59,518 nt of DNA from Acidimicrobiales bacterium (GCA_035546775.1 DASZWD010000052.1:1-59518), one strand, 5' to 3'. Numbered from the stretch's first letter, positions 1 to 8,966 are shown. Made by a program: numbers and translations. Notes: generated from the letters alone by a model not told the origin.

Positions 1-1236
1 CTCGAACACCTGCTGCGGGCGCGGTCGGAGCGGGTGCTGCTCGTCGCTCCCGAGAACTTCTTCCTCTTCTCTCCCCTGCTGCCTGAGGCGGCGTCAGGCA
101 CGCTCGAGCCGCGTCACTCCGTCATCCCGCTGCGCGAGTTCCTGCCGCGCACGCGTGTCATCACCGGGGAGGTGTCGTCGCTCGACCCGGTGGGGCGGCG
201 CGCCAAGGTGGTCGACCTCAACGGCGACACGCACGAAGTGGCGTACCGCTGCCTGGTGTTCTCTCCGGGCTCGACGCCCACCACGCGACCGATTCCCGGA
301 TTGCTCGAGCACGCCGTCGGGTTCAAGACGTTGCCCGACGCCATCTACCTGCGCAACCACGTGCTGCGCCAGCTCGAAGCCGCCGATGCCGCCGAGGACT
401 TGTCACGCCGGCGCCAGCTGCTCACCTTCACCTTCATCGGCGGCGGCTACTCGGGCGTCGAGGCGCTGGCCGAGTTGGAGTCGCTCGCCCGCGACGCCAT
501 CGAGCGGTCGTATCCGAAGCTGCGCTGGGCCGACATGCGCTGGGTCCTCGTCGAGGCCGCCGACACGATCCTGCCGGGCCTCGACGCCCGTCTCGCCCGC
601 TACGCCGAGCGCAAGCTGCGGGCGAAGGGCATCGAGCTGCACCTCGGTACGCAGCTGACGAGCTGTGAAGACGGAATCGTCACGCTGTCCTCCAGCACCG
701 TGGCGCCCTACGCCTCGGGCACCATCGTGTGGACCGCCGGCCAGCAGCCCAGCCCGCTCGGCCCCGCCAGTGGCCTCGAGGTCGACGGGCGCGGGCGCGT
801 GCCCGTCGACGAGTACCTGCGCATCGCCGGTCTGCCCGACGCCTTCGCCATCGGCGACGCGGCGTCGGTGCCCGATCCGGCGGAGCACGGCCAGCCGTGC
901 CCGCCCACCGCGCAGCACGCCCTACGCCAGGGCGTCGTGGCCGCCGAGAACGTCGCCGCCGCGCTCGGCGTCGGCGAGCCCAAGGCGTTCCGCTACCGCA
1001 ACCGCGGCCTGGCGGTGACGCTCGGGCGCAATCAGGGCGTCGCCCAGGTCAAACGGCTGACCTTCACCGGCCCGCTGGCGTGGTTCATGGGCCGCTCGTA
1101 CCACCTGCTGATGATGCCGGGCCTCGCCCGCAAGTCCCGGGTGGTCAGCGACTGGACGATCTCGCTGTTCTTCCCCCGCGACGTGTCACAGCTGGGCACG
1201 CTCGGCCAGCCCACGCCGCTGCCACCGTCCGAGTAA
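1..1236 (+). CDS. ndh: Type II NADH dehydrogenase (NDH-2), 5'-truncated by window edge
   Basis: The reading frame is open from base 1, so the N-terminal FAD-binding GxGxxG lies outside the window; 411 residues are visible. NDH-2 is a single-subunit flavoprotein that passes electrons from NADH to quinone at the inner face of the membrane without pumping protons. Seen here: the NFFLFSPLL block that follows the first Rossmann fold, the NADH-binding Rossmann motif FIGGGYSGVE near visible residue 145, the second FAD motif AIGDAA, and the PTAQHALRQG quinone-site segment. A C-terminal amphipathic region (FTGPLAWFMG) fits membrane docking. Family assignment is firm; the exact quinone or cofactor preference cannot be read. 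Confidence 0.9.
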   Translation, partial: LEHLLRARSERVLLVAPENFFLFSPLLPEAASGTLEPRHSVIPLREFLPRTRVITGEVSSLDPVGRRAKVVDLNGDTHEVAYRCLVFSPGSTPTTRPIPGLLEHAVGFKTLPDAIYLRNHVLRQLEAADAAEDLSRRRQLLTFTFIGGGYSGVEALAELESLARDAIERSYPKLRWADMRWVLVEAADTILPGLDARLARYAERKLRAKGIELHLGTQLTSCEDGIVTLSSSTVAPYASGTIVWTAGQQPSPLGPASGLEVDGRGRVPVDEYLRIAGLPDAFAIGDAASVPDPAEHGQPCPPTAQHALRQGVVAAENVAAALGVGEPKAFRYRNRGLAVTLGRNQGVAQVKRLTFTGPLAWFMGRSYHLLMMPGLARKSRVVSDWTISLFFPRDVSQLGTLGQPTPLPPSE

Positions 1237-1253
1237 CCCGTACACCCCGTCTG

Positions 1254-1259
1254 TAAGGT
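1254..1259 (+). promoter_or_regulatory. -10 hexamer TAAGGT for leaderless helicase gene
   Basis: TAAGGT is followed by six bases (cgcctc) and then the ATG at 1266. There is no Shine-Dalgarno sequence, so transcription probably begins at or next to the start codon. Confidence 0.5.
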
Positions 1260-1265
1260 CGCCTC

Positions 1266-3152
1266 ATGGCGGAGGAAGGTCTGGTCGGCGCGCTCGCGAA
1301 CGTGATCGCGCGCCTGCCCGGCGGCGGCGAAGTCCGTGACGGCCAGGTCGAGATGGCCGTCGCTGTCGAACACGCCATCGACACCAAACGCCACCTGATC
1401 GTGCAGGCGTCGACGGGTACCGGCAAGACGCTGGCGTACTTGGTGCCGGCGATCCTGAGCGGCGGCAAGGTCGTTGTGTCCACCGCGACCAAGGCACTGC
1501 AAGACCAATTGTCGGCCCGCGACTTGCCGTTTCTCCAGCAAGCGTTGCCCGTCCCGTTCGAGTTCGCCGTGCTCAAGGGTCGGTCGAACTACCTGTGCAA
1601 GCAGCGCGCCCGCGAGGTGCAGGGCGGCGGCGACGAGCAACTCCAGATCGAGGAGGTGGCCACCACCACCAGCCTCGGCAAGGAGATCGTGCAGCTCGTC
1701 GACTGGGGCCGCAAGACCCACACTGGCGATCGCAGCGACCTGCCGTTCGAGCCGTCGCCCAAGGCGTGGTCGATGGTGAGCGTCACCGGTATGGAGTGCC
1801 CGGGGGCGGCCAAGTGCCCGTCGGGCATGGATTGCTTCGCCGAGCGGGCGCGGATGGCGGCCGAACAGGCCGACGTCATCATCGTCAACACGCACCTCTA
1901 CGGCAGCCACCTGGCATCGGGCGGCCACGTGCTGCCCGATCACGACGTCGTCATCTTCGACGAGGCGCACGAGCTCGAAGACATCGCGGCGAGTTCGTTG
2001 GGCCTCGAGATGACCTCGGGCCGCTTCAGCAGCCTGGCCCGCAACGCCCGCCGGCTCGTCGGTCCGGGCGACGGCGCGTCCGTCGACGAGTTGATCGCGG
2101 CGGGCGACCGCTTCGAGCGCGCCGTGGAGCCCTACGTCAACCAGCGCCTCGTCGGCGACCTGCCGACCCCGCTCGCCGAGATGTTGACCGAGGGCATCGA
2201 GCGCACGCAGGCGCTGCTGCGCGCCATCAAGGGCGCGCCCGACGACGACCCGACGAAGGCGCGGGTCCAGATGGCCGGCGGCCACCTCGCCGGCGACTTG
2301 TCGGTGGTGCGCGACGTCGGGGCGTCGCACGTGCGCTGGGTCGAGGGTCCCGCCCACGCCCCGGTGCTGAAGGTGGCGCCGATCGACGTCGGCGGCGAGC
2401 TGTCCGAACGGCTGTGGCCCGAGCACACGGCGATCCTCACGAGCGCGACCGTGCCGGCGAGCCTGGCGGTGCGCGTCGGCATCCCGGCCGACGCGCACGA
2501 CGAGCTCGACGCCGGCAGCCCGTTCGACTTCGGCACCCAGGCGCTGCTGTATTGCGCCACCCACCTGCCCGACCCCCGCAACGAGACCTACCGCGACCAG
2601 CTGCACGACGAACTCAGCGTGCTAATCGACGCCGCCGGCGGCCGCACGCTGGCGCTGTTCACCAGCTGGACGGCGATGCAGAAGGCCGCCGAGGAAATGC
2701 GGACGCGGCTGAAGGTCCCGATCCTCGCCCAAGGCGACCTGCCCAAGCCCAAGCTGGTCGACGCCTTCGCCCGCGAAGAGGCGGCGTGCCTGTTCGCCAC
2801 CATGGGCTACTGGCAGGGCGTCGACGTGCCGGGCCGCACGCTGTCGCTAGTCACCATCGACCGCATCCCGTTCCCTCGGCCCGACGAACCGCTGCTGCTC
2901 GCCCGCCGCGAGCGCGCCGGCAGCGCTGCGTTCCGGCTCATCGACCTGCCCCGCGCCGCCACGCTGCTGGCCCAAGGCGCGGGACGCCTGATTCGTTCCG
3001 CCACGGACCACGGGGTGGTCGCCGTGCTCGACTCCCGCCTGGCAACGGCCAACTACCGCTGGGATCTCATCAACGCGTTGCCCCCGATGAAGCGCACGAA
3101 GGACCGCGCGGAAGTCGCGGCGTTCCTGCGGCGGTATCACGCCGCGGATTGA
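1266..3152 (+). CDS. dinG: DinG/XPD-like ATP-dependent DNA helicase with Fe-S cluster
   Basis: Superfamily 2 helicase of 628 residues, 5'-3' type by family, unwinding R-loops, D-loops or damaged DNA. Walker A is ASTGTGKT near residue 50 and the DEAH box (IFDEAHE) is near residue 230. Four cysteines between them (one in YLCK, then three in ECPGAAKCPSGMDC) match the 4Fe-4S cluster of XPD/DinG proteins. Motif VI is QGAGRLIRS. The ATG is preceded by a TANNNT hexamer at leaderless spacing. The gene stands alone between ndh and two unknown genes. It could equally be named YoaA-like, because DinG and YoaA cannot be separated by eye. Confidence 0.88.
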   Translation: MAEEGLVGALANVIARLPGGGEVRDGQVEMAVAVEHAIDTKRHLIVQASTGTGKTLAYLVPAILSGGKVVVSTATKALQDQLSARDLPFLQQALPVPFEFAVLKGRSNYLCKQRAREVQGGGDEQLQIEEVATTTSLGKEIVQLVDWGRKTHTGDRSDLPFEPSPKAWSMVSVTGMECPGAAKCPSGMDCFAERARMAAEQADVIIVNTHLYGSHLASGGHVLPDHDVVIFDEAHELEDIAASSLGLEMTSGRFSSLARNARRLVGPGDGASVDELIAAGDRFERAVEPYVNQRLVGDLPTPLAEMLTEGIERTQALLRAIKGAPDDDPTKARVQMAGGHLAGDLSVVRDVGASHVRWVEGPAHAPVLKVAPIDVGGELSERLWPEHTAILTSATVPASLAVRVGIPADAHDELDAGSPFDFGTQALLYCATHLPDPRNETYRDQLHDELSVLIDAAGGRTLALFTSWTAMQKAAEEMRTRLKVPILAQGDLPKPKLVDAFAREEAACLFATMGYWQGVDVPGRTLSLVTIDRIPFPRPDEPLLLARRERAGSAAFRLIDLPRAATLLAQGAGRLIRSATDHGVVAVLDSRLATANYRWDLINALPPMKRTKDRAEVAAFLRRYHAAD

Positions 3153-3161
3153 ACCGACGGG

Positions 3162-3182
3162 AGTCCCACCGGCGCCGGGACT
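3162..3182 (+). terminator. Possible hairpin after helicase gene
   Basis: AGTCCC and GGGACT form a 6-bp stem around a GC-rich 9-base loop just downstream of the helicase stop. No T-run follows, so a terminator role is only possible. Confidence 0.3.
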
Positions 3183-3226
3183 TCTGCCTCTACTGCCGCC
3201 GCGCCGGCGACGGGTCCAATACAGGC

Positions 3227-3346
3227 ATGACCGAATGGCTTGTCGCAGCCCTCATGCTTGCGAGTGTTGGCTCGGCGCTCGAGATCGTGCGCCGCCACGC
3301 CGTGGGCGTCCGCGTCGTCCGCGTCCAGCGGGCGGCACGGCGATGA
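3227..3346 (+). CDS. Small predicted membrane protein, 39 aa
   Basis: ATG at 3227 opens a 39-residue frame that ends in TGA overlapping the ATG of the next gene (ATGA). The product has an N-terminal hydrophobic stretch (LVAALMLASVGSALEIV) followed by a strongly basic tail (VRVVRVQRAARR), as expected for a single-pass peptide with the Arg-rich end in the cytoplasm. No family is recognised. The ATGA junction and the membrane-plus-basic-tail pattern argue for a real, translationally coupled gene, but there is no good Shine-Dalgarno site and the frame is short. Confidence 0.4.
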   Translation: MTEWLVAALMLASVGSALEIVRRHAVGVRVVRVQRAARR

Positions 3347-3969
3347 CCGGACTGAAGGTCCTACTCGTCGAAAGCCAGCCCGGCAGTGGGCTCGCTGACA
3401 CGACTCGTCTCCTCGAAGCCGGCCACAGCGTCGTGGGCTGCTTCCCGGACCGGTGGGGCGACCAACCGCGGCCGCACCCCTTCGTGTGCACCGGTGTGGC
3501 CGAGGGCACGTGCCCGATCGAGGACGGCGTAGACGTCGCCCTCGTCGTGCGCCCCCAGGCGCAACCGCGTCCCACCGGCCTCGAGGCGGGAGCGCAGTGC
3601 GCCCTGCGCGCCGGCATCCCGCTGGTCGAGCGTGGCCTCGAGGCGTACGACCCCTACGAGCCCTGGGTCGGCGCACGCGTTCACGGTGACGTGGTCCTCG
3701 CTTGCGAGGAAGCGATCGACGCCAGCAACGACGACCTGCGCCACGAGATCTTCCGCCGGATCCATCCGATTCTCGACGACGCCGGCCTCGTCGCCCACGA
3801 ACTGCGGTTCGGCTTCGACACGACCGGTGGCGAATTGCGCGTCACGATTTCGGGCCCCGCCATCGCCGAAGAGTTCGAGCAGCGGATGGCCGTACGCGTC
3901 GCCGACGCCGTGCGGGCAACGCGGCGCCACTTCAGCAAGAAGAACTTCGTCTACGAGGTCGCCGCCTAA
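3343..3969 (+). CDS. Conserved hypothetical protein, 208 aa
   Basis: Start taken as the ATG that overlaps the stop of the 39-aa gene; upstream extension in the same frame has no support. The N-terminal ~110 residues look like an alpha/beta Rossmann-like domain (beta strand KVLLVES, LLEAGHSVVGCF, then DVALVVRP), reminiscent of a nucleotide-binding or receiver-like fold but with no diagnostic phospho-Asp or GxGxxG. The C-terminal part (EIFRRIHPILDDAG to the FSKKNFVYEV end) is mixed alpha/beta. No signal peptide or membrane segment. Function unknown; it probably acts with the small upstream membrane peptide if that is real. Confidence 0.65.
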   Translation: MTGLKVLLVESQPGSGLADTTRLLEAGHSVVGCFPDRWGDQPRPHPFVCTGVAEGTCPIEDGVDVALVVRPQAQPRPTGLEAGAQCALRAGIPLVERGLEAYDPYEPWVGARVHGDVVLACEEAIDASNDDLRHEIFRRIHPILDDAGLVAHELRFGFDTTGGELRVTISGPAIAEEFEQRMAVRVADAVRATRRHFSKKNFVYEVAA

Positions 3970-3991
3970 CCCGGCACGGTGACGCCTCGTC

Positions 3992-4042
3992 AGCGGGCCG
4001 GCTTCCGGCGACCCCTCCCCCCTCCGCCGGACGCCGCCCGCT
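3992..4042. terminator. Hairpin between convergent genes
   Basis: Two nested helices, AGCGGGC/GCCCGCT (3992-3998 with 4036-4042) and TCCGGCG/CGCCGGA (4004-4010 with 4025-4031), enclose a C/T-rich loop between two convergent stops. It could act in both directions; there is no T-run. Confidence 0.45.
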
Positions 4043-5015
4043 AAATCTGTTCGAGAATCGCAGCCGCGGGAATCGACTCCGGCGCCACGTGCGCGCGCGC
4101 CGCTTCGTTGGCCAGCCGCTGGAGTGCAGCGTTCACCGGAGTCGCTACCCCGTGAAGACGACCGAGCAGCACGATCTCGCCGTTGAGCCAGTCCGTCTCG
4201 ACGTCGCCCGCGCCGCGAGCGAGGCTCTGGTGCGTCGACCCGCCGAGCCGGTGCTCACCTTTGATCGGCACGATCGTCAGGTGGTCAGCGCGCCGTTCGC
4301 GGTCTTCCTCGTCGGACGCGTAGTCGATGCCGGCGGCGTCGAGCACCGCCTTGCCTTCGTGCCGGGCGGCGCGCCGGAGCTGTCCCGCCTCCTCGCTCGA
4401 GCCACTCAACGCCACGATCGCGTTCGCGAGATTCATCAGCAGCTTCGTGTACTTCCACCGCATGACCTCGTCGCGCACGACGCAGTGAAACCCCGCAGCG
4501 TTGAACGCGGCGACGACCTCATGGGCGGTGTCGTCACTGCCGCGGGGATAGCGGCCCACGTCGAGCAGGCCCGGCGTCGGCCAGGCGTGCGCCTGCACCA
4601 CGCCCGCTTCGAGGTGGGCAGCGGGCATCATCACGACGCAGCCGTAGGTGTGCTCGAAGTGGCGCAATACCACCCGCTCGTTGTCGACGCCGTTCTGGGC
4701 GCACACGACCGCGAGCGACGGCGGCCCCACCGCGGCGAGGGCCCGCACCGCCGCCGACGTGTCCTGCGACTTCATCGTGAGCACCACGACGTCGTCGGCG
4801 CGCCAGTCGATCGCGGCCGGATCGGTGACGACGGGGACGGCGAAGGTTTCTTCGTCGTCGCCGTGTTCGAGGGTGATGCCCCGCCGCTGCATCGCATCCG
4901 CGTGCGCGCCGCGCGCGATGAGCACGACCTCGGTCCCGGCGCGGAACAACTGCGCGCCGACGACGCCGCCGATGGCGCCGGCGCCGTAGATCACGAAACG
5001 CCGGGCCGCGCTCAG
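4041..5015 (-). CDS. panE: Ketopantoate reductase family protein (PanE/ApbA)
   Basis: Family members reduce 2-dehydropantoate to pantoate with NADPH in pantothenate/CoA synthesis. Shown by the N-terminal Rossmann motif YGAGAIGG, VLTMKSQDT after it, and the C-terminal helical domain with EVMRWKYTKLLMNLANA, which holds the conserved Lys and Asn of the family. Start: no ATG, GTG or TTG lies in a sensible place. The first GTG (4994) would leave only three residues before the glycine motif. A CTG at 5013-5015 overlaps the era stop as CTGA and gives a normal 324-aa protein. Last gene of the phoH-ybeY-CNNM-era chain. Substrate specificity within the family is not certain. Confidence 0.8.
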   Translation of the reverse strand: MSAARRFVIYGAGAIGGVVGAQLFRAGTEVVLIARGAHADAMQRRGITLEHGDDEETFAVPVVTDPAAIDWRADDVVVLTMKSQDTSAAVRALAAVGPPSLAVVCAQNGVDNERVVLRHFEHTYGCVVMMPAAHLEAGVVQAHAWPTPGLLDVGRYPRGSDDTAHEVVAAFNAAGFHCVVRDEVMRWKYTKLLMNLANAIVALSGSSEEAGQLRRAARHEGKAVLDAAGIDYASDEEDRERRADHLTIVPIKGEHRLGGSTHQSLARGAGDVETDWLNGEIVLLGRLHGVATPVNAALQRLANEAARAHVAPESIPAAAILEQI

Positions 5016-5854
5016 AACCCGAGCCGATCGAGCGACGCGTCGCGGCGCTGCCAGTCCTTTTCCACCTTCACGACGAGATCGAGGAACACGCCTTCGGGCA
5101 TCTGCTCGCGCACGGCAATACCGACGCGCTTGAGTACCTCGCCCTTCTTGCCGATGACGATGCCCTTCTGCGAATCGCGCTCGACGAGGATCTCGACCTT
5201 CACGACTGGCCAGTCCCAGTCGACGACACGGCACGTGACGGAGTGCGGCAACTCCTCGCGCAGGATCGCCAGCAGCTGCTCGCGCACCAACTCGGCGACC
5301 CAGTGTTCTTCGCTGGTGTCGCTCACCTGGTCGGCGGGGTAGAGCAGCGGGCCTTCGGGCAAGCGTTGCGCGATGGCGTCGACCAGCGCGTCGACGCCTT
5401 GACCTGTGCGGGCCGAGACCGGGAAGTACTCGGCCTTGTCGAGCCCGCCGGCGGCCGCGAGCTGCGTGATGATCTGATCCTTCGACGCCCGGTCGCACTT
5501 GTTGACCACGACGAGCGCGCCCGGCGGCGTGAGACTGGCGACGAAGCGGTCACCGTCGCCGAGCGGCGCGGTGGCGTCGAGCACGAGGCACACGACGTCG
5601 ACTCCGTCGAGGGCGTCGGTGGCCGTGGCGTTGAGACGCGTGCCGAGGCGCGTGCGCGGCTTGTGGATGCCCGGCGTGTCGACGAAGACGATCTGGGCAT
5701 CGGGGCGGGTGAGCACGCCGCGCACCGCGTGGCGCGTCGTCTGGACCTTGTTCGAGACGATCGACACCTTCGTGCCGAGGATGGTGTTGAGCAGCGTCGA
5801 CTTGCCGACGTTCGGCCGGCCCACCAACGTGGCGAATCCGGAGCGCATCGTCAC
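5012..5854 (-). CDS. era: GTPase Era
   Basis: Ribosome-assembly GTPase that binds 16S rRNA near its 3' end. 280 residues from the GTG that overlaps the upstream stop (GTGA); a second start, ATG at 5848, lies two codons in. G1 is GRPNVGKS near residue 12, followed by the switch region NKVQTTRH, G3 DTPG and G4 NKCD. The C-terminal KH domain has the VIGKKGE loop near residue 235. Sits between ybeY and panE, the usual ribosome-maturation neighbourhood. Confidence 0.95.
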   Translation of the reverse strand: MTMRSGFATLVGRPNVGKSTLLNTILGTKVSIVSNKVQTTRHAVRGVLTRPDAQIVFVDTPGIHKPRTRLGTRLNATATDALDGVDVVCLVLDATAPLGDGDRFVASLTPPGALVVVNKCDRASKDQIITQLAAAGGLDKAEYFPVSARTGQGVDALVDAIAQRLPEGPLLYPADQVSDTSEEHWVAELVREQLLAILREELPHSVTCRVVDWDWPVVKVEILVERDSQKGIVIGKKGEVLKRVGIAVREQMPEGVFLDLVVKVEKDWQRRDASLDRLGF

Positions 5855-7128
5855 TCGTGGTGGTCGGATGCGGGCGCGGCGCCGACCTTGATGCGCACGC
5901 GTCCGATGCGTCGACCCTGCACGCGCTCGGCGGTGAGCATGTGGCCGCCGCACATCACGTGCTCGCCGTCGACCGGGACGTGGCCCATCTTGTTGAACAG
6001 CAGACCCGCGACCGTGTCCCAGTCATCGCCCTCGGGCAGTGCGATCTTGAGCAGCTCGTTGACCTCGTCGATGGGCATCTTGCCGTTGACCCGCACGTCG
6101 CCGTTGGGCAGGCGCTCGATCGGCGCCTCCTCGACGTCGTACTCGTCGGTGATCTCGCCCACGAGTTCCTCGATGAGGTCTTCGAGCGTGACGATGCCAG
6201 CGGTGTCGCCGAACTCGTCGAGCACGAACGCGAGATGCAGCTTGCGCCGCTGCATCTCGCGCATCAGTTCCGCCACCGGCTTGCTTTCGGGTACGAACAG
6301 GCCCTCGCGCGCCAGGTTGCGCACGCCGATGTCGGCGCGCCCTTCGCGCTCGGCGCGCAGCAGATCCTTGGTGAACACGACGCCGATGATGTTGTCGATG
6401 TTCTCGTCGTAGACGGGTATGCGGGAGAACCCGTGGCGCAGCGCCACCTCGATCACCTCGGTGACTTGCTGCGCCCCTTCGACGGCGACGACGTCGGGCC
6501 GCGGCACCATCACCTCGCGCGCCACCGTGTCGCCGAACTCGAACACCGAACGAATGAGCTCGCGCTCTTCCTGCTCGATCACGTCTTCGTCGGCCGCCGC
6601 GTCGGTGAGCGCCAGCAGTTCCTCTTCCGACACGTACGGGCCTTGCTTGAGTCCCCGGCCAGGCAACAGCGCGTTCGACACCGCGATCAGTGCACGGGCA
6701 ATCGCCCGCAGCGGCGGGAAGTTGCCGATGGCGAGCACGGGCCGGGCAACAAGCAGCGCGGCGCGGTCGCCGTTGAGCACCGCCCACGTCTTCGGCGCCG
6801 CCTCACCTACGACGAAGAGGATCGCGATTTCGAACACGATGCCCAACACGACGCCCCACTGGTGGAAATGCCGCTCCGCGACAATGCCCACGAGCGTGCC
6901 GACCGCCAGGTGCGACCCGAGCACCACGAGCAAGACCGGGTTGAGGTAACGCTCGGGCTGGCTGGTGATGCGGACGAGCTCGCGGGCTCCCGGGCGGCCC
7001 TCGTCGGCCATCACGGTGGCTTTGTGCTTGCTCATGCGCGTGATGCTCGTCTCCGCGAGCGCGAGCAGGCTCGCGTTGAAGACGAGCAGCACGACCACCA
7101 CGAGAATGACGATCTCGCCGCCGCTCAC
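5851..7128 (-). CDS. CNNM/CorC-type membrane protein with CBS pair (hemolysin family)
   Basis: 425 residues. An N-terminal DUF21/CNNM membrane domain (three to four hydrophobic segments, first IVILVVVVLLVFNASLLAL) is followed by a CBS-domain pair starting at REVMVPRPDVVAVEG and a C-terminal CorC_HlyC domain (~345-425). Relatives are linked to magnesium/cobalt efflux; the older name hemolysin is historical. GTG start overlaps the ybeY stop (GTGA) and the stop overlaps the era start. The fixed position between ybeY and era is common in actinobacteria. The transported ion is not established here. Confidence 0.9.
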   Translation of the reverse strand: MSGGEIVILVVVVLLVFNASLLALAETSITRMSKHKATVMADEGRPGARELVRITSQPERYLNPVLLVVLGSHLAVGTLVGIVAERHFHQWGVVLGIVFEIAILFVVGEAAPKTWAVLNGDRAALLVARPVLAIGNFPPLRAIARALIAVSNALLPGRGLKQGPYVSEEELLALTDAAADEDVIEQEERELIRSVFEFGDTVAREVMVPRPDVVAVEGAQQVTEVIEVALRHGFSRIPVYDENIDNIIGVVFTKDLLRAEREGRADIGVRNLAREGLFVPESKPVAELMREMQRRKLHLAFVLDEFGDTAGIVTLEDLIEELVGEITDEYDVEEAPIERLPNGDVRVNGKMPIDEVNELLKIALPEGDDWDTVAGLLFNKMGHVPVDGEHVMCGGHMLTAERVQGRRIGRVRIKVGAAPASDHHE

Positions 7129-7622
7129 GAGTGGAACTCCGCCAGCAGCTCGCGTTCGCGCGCTTCCATCTTCTCGGCGTCGGCTTCCTCGATGTGATCC
7201 ATCCCGAGTAGGTGGAGGATGCCGTGCACAAGCAGCAGTGCGATCTCGTCGTCGTAGGTGCCGGCGTGCTCGGGCGCGTTGCGCGCCGCCACCGACGGAC
7301 AGATGACGACGTCGCCCAGCAGCGTCGGCAGATCGCTCGGCTCGGGCGGTTCGCGACCGGGAGCGGGTCCACCGGCGTCGGGCCACCGCCCCGGCTCGTC
7401 GGGGTCGTCGTCGAGGGGAAACGCCAGCACGTCGGTGGGGCCGCTCTTGCCGAGGAATCGCTCGTTCAACGACGCGATGGTGGCTTCGTCGACGAACAGA
7501 ACCGACAACTCGGCGTCACCCTTGACCTTCTCGGCGCGCAGCACCTTGTCGGCGAGGAGTTGCCAGCGCGGGGCGTCGACCGGCTGGTCCGACTGCTCGT
7601 CGCTGACGAAGACGTGGATCAA
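7125..7622 (-). CDS. ybeY: Endoribonuclease YbeY
   Basis: Zinc-dependent single-strand RNase involved in 16S rRNA 3' maturation and ribosome quality control. 165 residues with the family signature HGILHLLGMDH near residue 125, which supplies the three metal-binding histidines. Starts at TTG overlapping the phoH stop (TTGA), so translation is likely coupled to phoH. Confidence 0.95.
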   Translation of the reverse strand: MIHVFVSDEQSDQPVDAPRWQLLADKVLRAEKVKGDAELSVLFVDEATIASLNERFLGKSGPTDVLAFPLDDDPDEPGRWPDAGGPAPGREPPEPSDLPTLLGDVVICPSVAARNAPEHAGTYDDEIALLLVHGILHLLGMDHIEEADAEKMEARERELLAEFHS

Positions 7623-8590
7623 TGCTTTCGCCGCGACGTCTTGGCGTTGGCGGTGTCGTGGCGTTCGTAGGCCGACACGATGTCGGCGACGATTTTGTGA
7701 CGCACGACGTCACGATCGCTGAGACGGACGAACGCGATGTCGTCGACGCCGCCGAGGATCGCCTCGACGCCGACGAGCCCCGACTTCCCCGTTGCCAGGT
7801 CGACCTGGGTGACGTCGCCCGTCACCACCGCCTTGGAGCCGAAGCCGATGCGGGTGAGGAACATCTTCATCTGCTCCGGCGTCGTGTTCTGCGCCTCGTC
7901 CAGGATGATGAAGGAACCGTTAAGCGTCCTGCCGCGCATAAAGGCCAGCGGCGCAACTTCGATCGTGTTGCGCTCCAAGAGCTTCAACGCACCTTCGGTG
8001 GTGAGCATGTCGTAGAGGGCGTCGTAGAGCGGACGCAGGTACGGATCGACCTTGGCGAGCATGTCGCCGGGCAGGAAGCCGAGGCGCTCGCCCGCCTCGA
8101 CGGCGGGGCGCGTGAGGATGATGCGTTCGACGGCCTTGGCCTGGAGCGCCTGCACCGCCAGGGCGACGGCGAGATAGCTCTTGCCCGTGCCCGCCGGCCC
8201 GATGCCGAAGGTGACGGTGTGGCTCATGATGGCGTCGACGTAGCGCTTCTGGCCGGCGGTCTTGGGCCGCACGCTGCGCCCGCGCGCCGACTTCAACACC
8301 TCGGCGGTCAGGATCTCGCTCGGCACCTCGTCCTTGCGGATCATGTCGATGGTGCGCACCACGTTGGCGGTGTCGAGCGGCGTGCCCGACTCGAGCAGCT
8401 TCACGAGCTCGGAGAAGAGACGCTCGACGTTGCCGGCGTCGCCCCCGTCGATGATGACCTCGTTGCCCCGCACGACGATCGACGTGCCGGGAAACGCCGC
8501 CTCGATGGCGCGCAGGATCTCGTCGTGCTGGCCGACGAGCGCGGCCATGAGGTCGTTGCCGGGGACGAGGTAGGTAGCGGTTGGCGACAC
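7619..8590 (-). CDS. phoH: PhoH-like ATPase
   Basis: 323-residue cytoplasmic P-loop ATPase of the PhoH/YbeZ family, the usual partner of YbeY in rRNA maturation. Walker A is GPAGTGKS near residue 137, Walker B ILDEAQN near 235. The ~100-residue N-terminal region contains a KH-like strand (GNEVIIDGG). GTG start at 8588-8590. First gene of the five-gene chain ending in panE; no clear promoter hexamer was found directly before it. Confidence 0.93.
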   Translation of the reverse strand: MSPTATYLVPGNDLMAALVGQHDEILRAIEAAFPGTSIVVRGNEVIIDGGDAGNVERLFSELVKLLESGTPLDTANVVRTIDMIRKDEVPSEILTAEVLKSARGRSVRPKTAGQKRYVDAIMSHTVTFGIGPAGTGKSYLAVALAVQALQAKAVERIILTRPAVEAGERLGFLPGDMLAKVDPYLRPLYDALYDMLTTEGALKLLERNTIEVAPLAFMRGRTLNGSFIILDEAQNTTPEQMKMFLTRIGFGSKAVVTGDVTQVDLATGKSGLVGVEAILGGVDDIAFVRLSDRDVVRHKIVADIVSAYERHDTANAKTSRRKH

Positions 8591-8615
8591 TGAGTTACGC
8601 GAAGCGTACCGGGGG

Positions 8616-8966
8616 CTACCCCGGAGGCCAGGACATTTGCCGGCCTCCGAGTACGTGGAGGTGGAGGTGCGGGACGGACTGGCCCGAGTCCGGCCCGACG
8701 TTGAACACGGTGCGGTAGCCGGAGGCGTCGACGCCCTCGGCCACCGCCACCGCGCGGGCGGCCATGAACATCTTGGCCAGCACGTCGCCGTGCTCGTCCG
8801 CGATGTGGTCGGCGCCGACGATGTGCTGCTTCGGGATGACGAGGACGTGGGTCGGCGCCATCGGGTTCAGGTCGCGAAAGGCCACCACGTCGTCGTCGTC
8901 GAGGACGACGGTGGCGGGAATCTCGCTACGGACGATCTTGCAAAACAGGCACTCCGCCTCGCCCAA
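8616..8966 (-). CDS. HIT family hydrolase (HinT-like)
   Basis: 116-residue purine nucleoside phosphoramidase-type protein. Begins with CLFCKI, the zinc-type CxxC of bacterial HinT proteins, and ends with the histidine triad HLHLHVLGG. TTG start lies directly after the upstream stop codon with GGAGGGG just before it, a strong ribosome binding site. Located upstream of phoH on the same strand and possibly co-transcribed with it. Confidence 0.93.
   Translation of the reverse strand: MGEAECLFCKIVRSEIPATVVLDDDDVVAFRDLNPMAPTHVLVIPKQHIVGADHIADEHGDVLAKMFMAARAVAVAEGVDASGYRTVFNVGPDSGQSVPHLHLHVLGGRQMSWPPG

Noticed and set aside
7622-8593. Full-length plus-strand frame opposite phoH
   Set aside because: A high-GC shadow: phoH on the other strand has intact Walker motifs, and this product is low-complexity Arg/His/Asp/Val.
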